From JABDIY01 sp963803845 (GTDB lineage: Bacteria > Actinomycetota > Acidimicrobiia > Acidimicrobiales > SZUA-35): a stretch of DNA of 64,000 nt. Location of the stretch: NCBI GenBank assembly GCA_963803845.1, contig CAWDNZ010000005.1:1302001-1366000 (forward strand). The letters run 5' to 3'. A program made the position numbers and the translations under genes. Positions 9,306-17,462 of the stretch are shown one piece after another (position 1 is the stretch's first letter; the number at the start of each line of letters is the position of its first letter). The notes under the pieces were generated by a model. It had not been told where the DNA came from. It searched no databases and saw nothing but the letters and a program-made list of their open reading frames with translations.

Positions 9306-10019
9306 TCAGCGAAACAGATCGTCGTCGTAGCTGCGAACAACGTCTTCCACTACCGAACCCGGACCGAACCAGGCCTCATCCACGCCACGTATGACCGCCA
9401 CTGCTACACCACTGCTCTTGCCTCGCACCAACTCGGCGGCGCCCGCCAACTCATCCACGATGCACACCTCGGTCACATGCAACATGCGTCCGGTGGAGTC
9501 CGGTGTTCCCCGCAGATCCAGGATCGGAAGGATCCCGGCACAGCCGAGCGCGATATCGGTGACACCGCGCCGCCACGGCCGCCCAAACGTGTCGGCCACG
9601 ATGACGGCAACCTGGGTTCCGGTCCTGTGGGTGATGGCATCTCGGATTCGGCGAGCAGACCGATCCGAATCCACCGGAAGGAGAGCGGCTACATCGGGCG
9701 AGACGTTCGAACGATCGATCCCGGCATTGGCACACACATAACCATGCGCTGTTTCAGTGATGATCAGATCGCCCCGCCTGCGCAACACCCGCTTGGCTTC
9801 GGCGAGCACCAACGGTTTGTGACTGAGCGGATCATCCGGGTTCACTTGGACCAGACGGTCCTCCGCTTTGCTGACGACTTTCTGGCTGATTACCAACACA
9901 TCGTTGGTCTCGAGCGGGAACTCGACGGCACATGCATCGATAATCTGACCTGCCAGATCATCACCGGCCTTCACCTCGGGAAGACCCTCGATCGCCACGA
10001 TCTCCATCCGCTTGACCAT
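9306..10019 (-). CDS. cofE: Coenzyme F420-0:L-glutamate ligase
   Basis: CofE adds L-glutamate residues to F420-0, using GTP and divalent metal. The 237-residue protein covers only the ligase domain: EIVAIEGLPEVKAGDDL, VLVISQKVVSKAEDRLV, HGYVCANAGIDRSNV and the metal-site VIVADTFGRPWRRGVTDIA. It lacks the C-terminal nitroreductase-like domain found in mycobacterial FbiB, so the dehydro-F420 reductase activity must come from another gene if the dehydro route is used. An internal ATG at 10007 is an alternative start. It is divergent from the rhomboid-like gene. Confidence 0.93.
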   Translation of the reverse strand: MVKRMEIVAIEGLPEVKAGDDLAGQIIDACAVEFPLETNDVLVISQKVVSKAEDRLVQVNPDDPLSHKPLVLAEAKRVLRRRGDLIITETAHGYVCANAGIDRSNVSPDVAALLPVDSDRSARRIRDAITHRTGTQVAVIVADTFGRPWRRGVTDIALGCAGILPILDLRGTPDSTGRMLHVTEVCIVDELAGAAELVRGKSSGVAVAVIRGVDEAWFGPGSVVEDVVRSYDDDLFR

Positions 10020-10105
10020 CGCCTGAGTCTAAGGTGAACGCTGGCGATGCCCGGATGCCGTCCCGAAATGGTGAAGGACGCCCTGCAGGGGCCGATAGAT
10101 ATCTC

Positions 10106-10927
10106 ATGGTCGCCGACAACGCCGTGTGTTATCTCCACCCCAAGAGTCCGGCCGGAACGGGGTGTCAGCGTTGTGACGAGCCGATCTGCAGCGCCTGTAT
10201 GCGAACCGCCAGCGTCGGCTTCCACTGCCCCCAGTGCACCAAGGCGGGAAGCAATGCGATCATCCGCCCCGGCCAGGTCACCGGCACGATGTGGGTTTCC
10301 TTCGGCCTCATGGGGATTGCGGCTGCGCTATTCATCGCCCAGCTCAGCGGCACAGGAGAGTTGGGGTTTCGTAGCGAGAACTGGGAACTCCTCGCGTTTT
10401 CGACCGGATGGATACGGGACGGCGAAGTCTGGCGGGCCTTCACCGGTTTGTTCCTCACCGACGCTCCGATCACGCTGGCAGTGACGATGGCCGCTTTCTA
10501 TTTCGGCGGCAGGGCGTTCGAGTCGATCGATCCGAAATGGTTCCTGGTGGTGGCCACCAGTTCGGCCGCCGCGGCCGGAAGCGCCGCCATCCTTCTCGAG
10601 CCCGGCATGTCCCATGCTTTGGGTGGCTCCACCGGTGCGGGAGTGGGTGCTGCAACGGTGTATTTCATGTACACCAGGGGGCAGTTGGCGAAGATATCTC
10701 GGCTGGGACCATTCATCCTGCTCTATGGGGCATTCATGGTCTTTTCGATGATCAGTACGTCGCTGTGGGGGTTCGCCAGTGTTGGAGCTGCAGTGGTGGT
10801 GGCCCGTCTGTTGGACCAATTCAAGCCATACGCCGTGGCCCAGTCCGGCACTTCACCGGTGCAAATGGCCCAGCTCTTTACGGCCGGGGTATCGGCGCTC
10901 TTCGTCGTTCTGTTGATTGCCGGCTAG
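10106..10927 (+). CDS. B-box-like zinc finger plus rhomboid-fold membrane protein, catalytic residues apparently lost
   Basis: From the ATG at 10106 the protein has 273 residues. Residues ~7-45 form a B-box/zinc-ribbon pattern (CYLHPKSPAGTGCQRC, CSACM, FHCPQC), which is the usual cap of actinobacterial rhomboids. At least five hydrophobic helices follow. The region aligned with the rhomboid GxSG serine reads HALGGSTGAGVG, and the last helix reads SLWGFASVGAAVVVARL where the catalytic histidine is expected. The usual LHxxxxHLxxN stretch is also replaced (FLTDAPITLAVTM). It may be a pseudoprotease. An in-frame upstream GTG at 10034 is less likely because the zinc finger normally begins near the N-terminus. 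Confidence 0.72.
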   Translation: MVADNAVCYLHPKSPAGTGCQRCDEPICSACMRTASVGFHCPQCTKAGSNAIIRPGQVTGTMWVSFGLMGIAAALFIAQLSGTGELGFRSENWELLAFSTGWIRDGEVWRAFTGLFLTDAPITLAVTMAAFYFGGRAFESIDPKWFLVVATSSAAAAGSAAILLEPGMSHALGGSTGAGVGAATVYFMYTRGQLAKISRLGPFILLYGAFMVFSMISTSLWGFASVGAAVVVARLLDQFKPYAVAQSGTSPVQMAQLFTAGVSALFVVLLIAG

Positions 10928-11071
10928 CCCCGCCTGACTCGATGTCCGTAAGTGACCTCGCACATGCACATCTGCTCATGCCACGCAAATGGTCATCACG
11001 ACCCCCACAGTGGCACGGCAGAAAGATCCCGAACCAGTGTTTTTCCTGGTTACAAGAGGAAGGAAGACTCG

Positions 11072-11191
11072 ATGGGTCAGTGGTCGCGCCGAATTGCTGT
11101 GGCCGATGACATATGCAGAAAACGCTCAAAATCGCCGATGGGGATGCAGAATAGAGAACCGTTAGCAGCGAACCGAATGGGCAACAGATGA
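11072..11191 (+). CDS. Possible 39-residue small protein coupled to the downstream membrane protein
   Basis: An ATG at 11072 is preceded by a strong Shine-Dalgarno-like AGGAAGG at 11060-11066. The frame runs 39 codons (starting MGQWSRRIAVADDICRKRSK) and its TGA overlaps the ATG at 11188 as ATGA. The peptide is basic and has no recognised domain. It may be a leader ORF that drives translation of the next gene, or a chance frame; the ribosome-binding site and the overlap are the only support. The rest of the gap 10928-11071 holds nothing I recognise. Confidence 0.3.
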   Translation: MGQWSRRIAVADDICRKRSKSPMGMQNREPLAANRMGNR

Positions 11192-11580
11192 TCACCACCA
11201 AATACACAGCGAGCCAAACCACCAGCGATCCGCTGATCGTCGCCGCCACCCGTCTGGCGAAAGATGTTACGCCCGCCCGGATGATCGAACAGCTCGACGA
11301 GATGGGCGTTGCGGATGCGCCCGGTGTTGTTGCTCAGGCCACTGAAATTGTTGAGGAAGCTCGGAAGGCTTTCAATTCCGAACGAAAGACCGAGTTCCGG
11401 AAGGCAAACCTCATGGGTGTTGCCGGCGGGCTCGTTGCAGCTTCCGGTGCCGCCCTGGCAGGTGGAGAATCCGCCGGCCCGAGCGCACTTCTTCTTGCCG
11501 GCTTCTTCCTCCTCTTTCGTGGACTCAAACGACGCGACCAGCTGAAGCGCCAGTCCTTCCGGACCACCGTCCGGTTCTAA
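11188..11580 (+). CDS. Small membrane protein of unknown function
   Basis: The 130-residue product has an amphipathic, helical first half (VAQATEIVEEARKAFNSERK) and two closely spaced hydrophobic segments (NLMGVAGGLVAASGAALAGG and ALLLAGFFLLFRGL), ending in a basic tail (KRRDQLKRQSF). A helical-hairpin membrane protein with a cytoplasmic basic tail is the natural reading. I do not recognise the family. Its ATG overlaps the stop of the small frame at 11072-11191. Confidence 0.6.
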   Translation: MITTKYTASQTTSDPLIVAATRLAKDVTPARMIEQLDEMGVADAPGVVAQATEIVEEARKAFNSERKTEFRKANLMGVAGGLVAASGAALAGGESAGPSALLLAGFFLLFRGLKRRDQLKRQSFRTTVRF

Positions 11581-11601
11581 GAAGGCCGGCTCGCACGGGT
11601 T

Positions 11602-11619
11602 ACAACACCGTGGTGTTGT
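11602..11619. promoter_or_regulatory. 8-bp perfect inverted repeat upstream of the iminopeptidase gene
   Basis: ACAACACCGTGGTGTTGT has two 8-bp arms around a GT centre. It lies 22 bp after the preceding stop and 28 bp before the pip ATG. There is no T-run after it, so an operator for pip is a better guess than a terminator. Confidence 0.35.
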
Positions 11620-11647
11620 CCTATCGTGATTGTGTCATGCTGAGCGC

Positions 11648-12601
11648 ATGACTGAGCGTCGAACGTTTTATCCCGAAATCGAGCCCTTCAACGCCGGGAT
11701 GCTGGACGTTTCGGACCTTCACTCGCTCTACTTCGAGGAGTCGGGGAATCCTGATGGGAAACCGGCCGTCTTCCTTCATGGTGGGCCCGGCGCCGGATCC
11801 AATCCCAAGCACCGTCGGCTCTGGGATCCTGCGGCCTACCGAATCATCGTGTTCGACCAGCGGGGCTGTGGACGGTCCACCCCGCACGCCGAGCTTCGAG
11901 AGAACACCACGTGGGACCTAGTGGCCGATTTGGAACGCCTTCGTGACCACCTCGGAATCGAGCAATGGCAGGTCTTTGGCGGGTCGTGGGGCAGCACGCT
12001 CGCGTTGGCCTACAGCCAGACCTACCCCGATCGGGTTACAGAGATCATTCTGCGGGGCATCTTCTTGCTTCGCCCGTGGGAGATCCAATGGTTCTACCAA
12101 GAGGGAGCCAGCGCCCTGTTCCCTGACTTGTTTGAGGCATACCGAGATCATGTGGCCCCCGAGGAACAACATGACCTCATGAGCGCCTACCACCAGCGCT
12201 TGAAGAGCGACGACCCGGCAGTGGTGAGCGCCGCCGCTGCAGCGTGGTCTACCTGGGAGGGCTCAACTCTGTCACTACTCCCTCGCCCGGATCTGGTGGA
12301 AACATTCACGAACGACCACCTTGCGGTCTCACTCGCCCGAATTGAGAGCCATTACTTTGTCAACGACGGCTGGTTCGAATCCGAGGATCAATTGCTCCGC
12401 AATGTCGATTGGATAAGGGATATCCCGGCGGTAATCGTCCACGGCCGCTACGACGTGATTACTCCGATCCAAAACGCTTGGGATCTCAAGCAGGCATGGC
12501 CCGAAGCGGAACTGATCATCACCCCTGATGCCGGTCACTCTTTCGACGAGCCAGCCAACCTCGATGCCCTCATTCGGGCAACCGATCGTTTCCGCCCCTA
12601 G
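11648..12601 (+). CDS. pip: Proline iminopeptidase (alpha/beta hydrolase, S33)
   Basis: The enzyme releases N-terminal proline from peptides in the cytosol. The 317-residue protein carries the S33 signatures: HGGPGAGSNP (oxyanion hole), FDQRGCGRSTPH, the nucleophile elbow GGSWGSTLALAY, and the late acid and histidine in HGRYDVITP and DAGHS. The length matches the family. I prefer the ATG at 11648 (MTERRTFYPEIEPF), which is the classical N-terminus, over an in-frame start 18 bp upstream. Its stop overlaps the stop of the convergent MOSC gene by a few bases. Confidence 0.93.
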   Translation: MTERRTFYPEIEPFNAGMLDVSDLHSLYFEESGNPDGKPAVFLHGGPGAGSNPKHRRLWDPAAYRIIVFDQRGCGRSTPHAELRENTTWDLVADLERLRDHLGIEQWQVFGGSWGSTLALAYSQTYPDRVTEIILRGIFLLRPWEIQWFYQEGASALFPDLFEAYRDHVAPEEQHDLMSAYHQRLKSDDPAVVSAAAAAWSTWEGSTLSLLPRPDLVETFTNDHLAVSLARIESHYFVNDGWFESEDQLLRNVDWIRDIPAVIVHGRYDVITPIQNAWDLKQAWPEAELIITPDAGHSFDEPANLDALIRATDRFRP

Positions 12602-13035
12602 ATCAGACTGACGGTGTCGCCCACCGAGATCTGTCCACCCCGGATCACCGTTGCGCTGATTCCGGCTCGTTCTTTCAGGGCGGTGCGTGCGCCATCGCCG
12701 AAGAACTCGTCCATGAGGCTGCAGGGAGCACAGTCCCGCCACACCTCCAATTCGGTCTCACCGATGGTGAAACGGGCACCGTGTTGTCTGGGCAAGGTTG
12801 GCAGGTCCACCACGATGTTGCGGCGGGTAGTCACTCCGTCGATCATCTCGACGCCGTGATCGGCTGCCGCCTTGGCCAGTTCGCCGGTGCAGACCACCGT
12901 CACTGACCGTCTGTTCCCGGCATGGCGATCGCCCTCGATACCAACGCCCTCAATTAACGTGATCGACTGGTGCGGCTGGAGTTCTGCCCCGTAGTCCGGG
13001 GCTGTTGACAATGCGAGAACCGTTCCAGTTTGCAT
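12598..13035 (-). CDS. MOSC domain protein
   Basis: The 145-residue protein is a stand-alone MOSC domain, related to the C-terminus of molybdenum cofactor sulfurases. Visible features are GVGIEGDRHAG near residue 30, the TTRRNIVVDL strand, and the conserved cysteine region WRDCAPCSLMDEFFGDG. Family members bind or transfer sulfur to molybdenum cofactor, or reduce N-hydroxylated substrates. No molybdenum enzyme is nearby, so the specific role is open. The start is an ATG at 13035, divergent from the helicase gene. Confidence 0.85.
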   Translation of the reverse strand: MQTGTVLALSTAPDYGAELQPHQSITLIEGVGIEGDRHAGNRRSVTVVCTGELAKAAADHGVEMIDGVTTRRNIVVDLPTLPRQHGARFTIGETELEVWRDCAPCSLMDEFFGDGARTALKERAGISATVIRGGQISVGDTVSLI

Positions 13036-13106
13036 TGGACCACCATAGGTCTGCCCGTGGCAGACACGGACACCGAGCGAGAGGTCGGGTCGGTAGGCTG
13101 AGCGAC

Positions 13107-15950
13107 GTGGATGAGGGAGAACTGCTGGATGGGTTCACCGAGTTCGCAACACAGCAGGGTCTGGAACTCTATGACCATCAGCTCGAAGCGATTCTGGAGC
13201 TTTACAGCGGCAATCACGTGATCCTGAACACGCCAACCGGCTCGGGCAAGAGTCTGGTGGGAGCGGCGGTCCACTACGCATCGCTCAAACGGGGCCAACG
13301 GAGTTACTACACCGCCCCGATCAAGGCGTTGGTGAGTGAGAAGTTCTTCAGCCTCTCCCACGATTTCGGAGCCGAGAACGTTGGGATGGTCACCGGCGAC
13401 GCCCGAATCAACCCCGATGCTCCGATCATCTGCTGCACCGCCGAGATCCTGGCCAACATTGCACTCCGAGAAGGCAGCCGCGCCAACGTGGACCAGGCCG
13501 TGGTGGATGAGTTCCACTACTACGCCGATCCCCAACGCGGCTGGGCCTGGCAAGTTCCCCTGCTGGAGCTTCCCCAAACCCAGTTCTGCCTTATGAGTGC
13601 CACCCTTGGTCCCACCAAGTTCTTCGAAGCCGAGTTGACCCGGCGAAGTAGCCGCCCGGCGGTCACGGTGAAGTCGGTAACTCGACCCGTGCCGCTCACC
13701 TTCGAGTATCGGCGAACCACCTTGCACGCATCGGTCCTCGAATTGCTCGAGTCGGATCGCGCACCGATCTACATCGTCCACTTCACCCAACGGGAAGCCA
13801 CCGAAGCGGCCCAGAGCTACCTGAGCATGGACCCGCTCACCAAAGAAGAAAAGGCCCGGATCAAAGACGTCGTCGGCGGCTTCCGGTTCGACACGCCGAT
13901 CGGCAAAGACATGCGCCGGTGGATCATGGGTGGGATCGGTGTCCATCACGCTGGCCTACTGCCCAAGTACCGACTGCTGGTGGAGAAGCTAGCCCAGGAA
14001 GGACTGCTGAAGATCATCTGTGGCACCGACACCCTGGGTGTGGGCGTGAACGTGCCGATCCGGACAGTCCTCTTCACCCAACTCTGCAAATACGACGGTG
14101 AACGAAATCGGCTGCTCTCCAACCGCGAGTTCAAACAGATCGCCGGCCGGGCCGGTCGAAGGGGTTTCGACACCGAGGGCCATGTTTGGGTACAGGCCCC
14201 ACCCCATGTTGTGGAGAACCTCCGGGCCGATGAAAAAGCGTCCAGTGGCAATTCCAAAAAGAAACCCAAGAAGAAACAAGCCCCGGATCGTCGCTACACC
14301 CACTGGACCGAGGACACGTTCACGCGCATGGTCACCGGCGAGCCCGAACCGCTCACCAGCAGCTTCGACGTCACCCACCAGATGATGCTGAACGTGCTGG
14401 ACCGCGCCGGCGACGGCTGCGGCGCCATGAAGCGCATCTTGAGAGAGAATCACGAAACCGACAAACGCAAACGCGGTCATCAGCGCCAGGCCATCCGCAT
14501 CTATCGGTCACTGCGGGACGCCGACCTTCTGGAGTTCCCCGATGAACCGGACGAACTGGGTCGAAGGGTGCGCGTCACCTTCGACGTTCAGGAAAACTTC
14601 GCTCTGAACCAACCGTTGAGCCTGTGGGCCATTGAAGCCATCGACGCCCTCCCCGCCGATGGCGACGAGGAACCGGAGTTCCTCCCGGCTCTGGATGAGG
14701 ACGTGGAAGTCGAGAAGGTCTCCGACTCTGAGATCACAGAAGGTGGCGTCACCGTCGACGGCGTGGCGATCCACGACGCTCTCCACTCCCACTCCAGCGC
14801 CGACGATGCGAGCGGAGCTAGACACACAAGTCCCGCTGCGGAGGGACGGAGCAGCTCAACTGATCCGCTTTCGTTGATCGAGCGAAGCGAGCTCGAAGCG
14901 ACCGGAGGAGGCGCCCCCAGCGCCGACGATGCGACAGCGGGTTCCGTTGCGGAGGGACGGAGCAGCTCAACTGATCCGCTTTCGTTGATCGAGCGAAGCG
15001 AGCTCGAAGCGACCGGAGGAGGCGCCCCCAGCGCCGACGATGCGAGCGGAGTCAAAAGCAGAGTCCGCTCGGCCCATCACCTCCGGGTTCTCACCATCGT
15101 TGAGGCGGTCCAGGAGAATCCCGGAGTCATCATCGCTGCCCAGCTCAACAAGGCCAAGGATGAACTCATGGCCGACATGAAAAGTCGGGGGGTGGAGTAT
15201 GAGGAACGTATGGAACGTCTCGCCGAAGTTCGACCGCCACAGCCGGACCGGGAGGCCATCTATCGACACTTCGATCAGTTCCGGCTCCGTCATCCCTACG
15301 TTGGCCAGAACAACCCCAAACCCAAGAGCGTGGTGCGGGAGATGCTTACCGAAGCGATGACCGTGGTGGAGTACATCAACTTCCACGGTCTGAAGCGGAG
15401 CGAGGGAGTGCTCCTGCGGTATCTGTCCGACGTCTACAAAGGCCTTATCCAAAACGTTCCGATGGACGTCCGCACTCCCGAGATCGAAGAGATCATCGAC
15501 TGGCTCGGAGTGGTGATCCGGACGGTGGACTCCTCACTCATCGATGAGTGGGAAAGCCTTCGAAATCCGGAGGAAGCTGAGGCCGCCCCTGCCCCTCCGC
15601 CACCGGGCGTGGACTTCACCCACACCAAGGCCTTTCATGTCTTGGTTCGAAACCGTATGTGGAAATACGTCGAGCAGCTGGCGTTCTACCGGCCTCATGC
15701 GTTGCCGCTCGACGGGGCGGCAGAGCTGTTCCAGTCCTACTGGGATGAGCACGACACCGTGATGGTGGACGCCGATGCCCGTGCCGCCGACAAGTTGCTA
15801 TGGAATTCCACCACCGGAGAGGTGATCCAGATCATCAGCGATCCCGAAGGCTACGACGAATGGCGACTGACCGGGACCGTGGATCTGGAGGCATCCAACG
15901 AAAACGGCGAAGTAATGCTGAGCCTCACCCATCTCGGCCGAATGGCGTAG
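13107..15950 (+). CDS. Ski2-like DEAD/DEAH-box helicase with DUF3516 C-terminus and an internal tandem repeat
   Basis: The protein has 947 residues from the GTG at 13107. Helicase motifs are clear: Walker A TPTGSGKS, DEFH (motif II), SATLGPT (motif III), HHAGLLPKYR, TDTLGVGVNVP (V) and QIAGRAGRRGFD (VI). The ~400-residue C-terminus matches the DUF3516 extension of actinobacterial Ski2-type helicases, which probably act on RNA. Between about residues 563 and 650 there is a serine/glycine/acidic insert built from near-identical DNA repeats (see separate entry). The upstream frame to 13005 overlaps the MOSC gene and lacks family similarity, so I reject that start. Confidence 0.87.
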   Translation: MDEGELLDGFTEFATQQGLELYDHQLEAILELYSGNHVILNTPTGSGKSLVGAAVHYASLKRGQRSYYTAPIKALVSEKFFSLSHDFGAENVGMVTGDARINPDAPIICCTAEILANIALREGSRANVDQAVVDEFHYYADPQRGWAWQVPLLELPQTQFCLMSATLGPTKFFEAELTRRSSRPAVTVKSVTRPVPLTFEYRRTTLHASVLELLESDRAPIYIVHFTQREATEAAQSYLSMDPLTKEEKARIKDVVGGFRFDTPIGKDMRRWIMGGIGVHHAGLLPKYRLLVEKLAQEGLLKIICGTDTLGVGVNVPIRTVLFTQLCKYDGERNRLLSNREFKQIAGRAGRRGFDTEGHVWVQAPPHVVENLRADEKASSGNSKKKPKKKQAPDRRYTHWTEDTFTRMVTGEPEPLTSSFDVTHQMMLNVLDRAGDGCGAMKRILRENHETDKRKRGHQRQAIRIYRSLRDADLLEFPDEPDELGRRVRVTFDVQENFALNQPLSLWAIEAIDALPADGDEEPEFLPALDEDVEVEKVSDSEITEGGVTVDGVAIHDALHSHSSADDASGARHTSPAAEGRSSSTDPLSLIERSELEATGGGAPSADDATAGSVAEGRSSSTDPLSLIERSELEATGGGAPSADDASGVKSRVRSAHHLRVLTIVEAVQENPGVIIAAQLNKAKDELMADMKSRGVEYEERMERLAEVRPPQPDREAIYRHFDQFRLRHPYVGQNNPKPKSVVREMLTEAMTVVEYINFHGLKRSEGVLLRYLSDVYKGLIQNVPMDVRTPEIEEIIDWLGVVIRTVDSSLIDEWESLRNPEEAEAAPAPPPPGVDFTHTKAFHVLVRNRMWKYVEQLAFYRPHALPLDGAAELFQSYWDEHDTVMVDADARAADKLLWNSTTGEVIQIISDPEGYDEWRLTGTVDLEASNENGEVMLSLTHLGRMA
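14837..15045 (+). repeat. In-frame tandem duplication (two identical 98-bp copies, period 111 bp) inside the helicase gene
   Basis: Copies at 14837-14934 and 14948-15045 are identical over 98 bp by reading, separated by 13 bp, so the unit is 111 bp or 37 codons. A third, partial copy of the distal end (CAGCGCCGACGATGCGAGCG) lies at 14795-14814. The unit has an inner palindrome-like core, GAGCGAAGCGAGCTCGAAGC, and encodes EGRSSSTDPLSLIERSELEA. The DNA looks like an interspersed repeat captured in frame at a loop between helicase core and C-terminal domain. Confidence 0.9.
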
Positions 15951-15958
15951 TTGATGGC

Positions 15959-17452
15959 CTAACCAGCCCTGGTGAACATGCCTTTCACCGCCGCCAACGG
16001 GAGGGCCGTGCGGGTCTTGTAGGGGCTGCGCCACAGGCCTCCGTGGCAAGCGGCGTCGGAGAGAAGCTGAAGCGGGTTGGTGAGTTCCACATGCGGGTCG
16101 GCTGGACCGGTGACGGTCCGCAAGTCCCGAATCAGCAGCAAGGCCATCAAGGCGTTGGTGGTGTTGGGGTGGAACACCTCGATATTGAACATTCCAGCTC
16201 CTCGGTAGGCCGCCGCCAGCACTTTGTTCTTGGTCACCGATCGGGTGGTGCTGGATGGACTGACGTTGGCGGACACCCGCATACCGTTGGCTCGGGCCGA
16301 GACGGCGCGCCACTCCTGAATACGTTTGGCCAGAGCGTAGTTAGGGCCCTGCTGGGAGACGAGGGTGTCGAACACGGCGGCCCGGTAGCCGTCCTTGCCA
16401 TCGATCCAGTCGGTGATCGCCATTTCGAACAACCGGTCCCCGGAAACTTTGCGGAGCGTTCCCTGCACCGCCTTCAGCGCCATTGGACGCTGGTCCCACG
16501 CCCGACTGGATGCTTCGGCGGTTGCCTCGGACACCGCGTACGCATCGGTGGGGGTGAGAAGGTGCGCCACGGCAACATGCCCCGTGGGGCGCCGAGCGAT
16601 CGCATCGGCGATCAGGGCGTCCTGGGCAACGGAGACGCGCAGGTGGGCTTCGCCATCGGCATAGGCATATCCGCCGAGGACCAACGGACCATCGATCGTG
16701 TTGATCCAGTCTCGAACCTCAGGCAGATCGGCGCAGAGGTCTGCACCCGGCACACCGTGGCGAGAGGGAAAGAGAAGCTTGCTTCGCTGGCCGGACCTCG
16801 CACTCAGCCGGTGCCAGACTTCGGGAAGCGGAAGATCCAAAGCGGCCACTCTGGCCCCCAGACCCATGAGGGCGGGGTAGGGCCCCAGTTCGGCGCCGGC
16901 GCCCATCACCACGATCGTGATGTCGGAGAGGTCGAGCCAGTCTGGGGAATCCAAAACCTCTTCCACCCCACTGGCGGCGCTCACCTCGATCACACCGCTC
17001 GCCACCCAGACCTCCAACTGCCGGCGGAGGTCGGCCCCGTTCAAATCCAGCCCCTTGTAAGGAACGGTGTACTGCGTCGCTGGTCCCTGGGTAGCGCCGA
17101 CCACTTTGGTGTCGAATGGGCGACCGGTTGCTCGGGTGCTGAGGACCTCGGACAGGAGTTCGTCTCGGCCATCCCGGACGAAGCGCATGCGGTCATGGAT
17201 CGCAGCTAAGCCCCGTTCAGCGATCTGATTGGCGTTGGCGGGACTACTGATGCCCGCCTCCACCGCAGCCACAAAGTGCCGGTGGTAGTTGGCTCGCCAG
17301 TCCGCTTGCTCCTGGACGGCAGTGGCCGCAGCGGGATTGGCGTTGCCGATGGCTTCGGACAGCACGGTCTTGGCGAACTCAGAAGTGGAACGCCGACCTT
17401 GGCCATCGGCCGGTACAGCTACGCCGACAATGTCGGCTGGGGCAGAAGCCAT
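15959..17452 (-). CDS. Rossmann-like protein of unknown function (497 residues)
   Basis: The best start is the ATG at 17452, 10 bp after the stop of the enoyl-CoA hydratase gene on the same strand; a longer frame to 17563 would lie inside that gene. Residues ~165-195 resemble a nucleotide-binding start (DITIVVMGAGAELGPYPAL). Other conserved-looking stretches are YTVPYKGLDLNGADLR, VLGGYAYADGEAH, SPSSTTRSVTKNKVL and FHPNTTNALMALLLI. There is no signal peptide or clear membrane helix. I cannot assign a family. Its coupling to an enoyl-CoA hydratase suggests lipid or acyl metabolism (inference only). Confidence 0.6.
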   Translation of the reverse strand: MASAPADIVGVAVPADGQGRRSTSEFAKTVLSEAIGNANPAAATAVQEQADWRANYHRHFVAAVEAGISSPANANQIAERGLAAIHDRMRFVRDGRDELLSEVLSTRATGRPFDTKVVGATQGPATQYTVPYKGLDLNGADLRRQLEVWVASGVIEVSAASGVEEVLDSPDWLDLSDITIVVMGAGAELGPYPALMGLGARVAALDLPLPEVWHRLSARSGQRSKLLFPSRHGVPGADLCADLPEVRDWINTIDGPLVLGGYAYADGEAHLRVSVAQDALIADAIARRPTGHVAVAHLLTPTDAYAVSEATAEASSRAWDQRPMALKAVQGTLRKVSGDRLFEMAITDWIDGKDGYRAAVFDTLVSQQGPNYALAKRIQEWRAVSARANGMRVSANVSPSSTTRSVTKNKVLAAAYRGAGMFNIEVFHPNTTNALMALLLIRDLRTVTGPADPHVELTNPLQLLSDAACHGGLWRSPYKTRTALPLAAVKGMFTRAG

Positions 17453-17462
17453 GGAAGCGATA

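Noticed and set aside
11602..11619. Rho-independent terminator
   Set aside because: The inverted repeat has a 2-nt centre and no T-run after it.
14837..15045. CRISPR-like array
   Set aside because: There are only two full units, they lie in frame within a gene, and the spacers are just 13 bp.
15800..17209. A 469-codon rightward frame
   Set aside because: It is antisense to the unknown Rossmann-like gene and overlaps the helicase end; its composition is that of a shadow frame.
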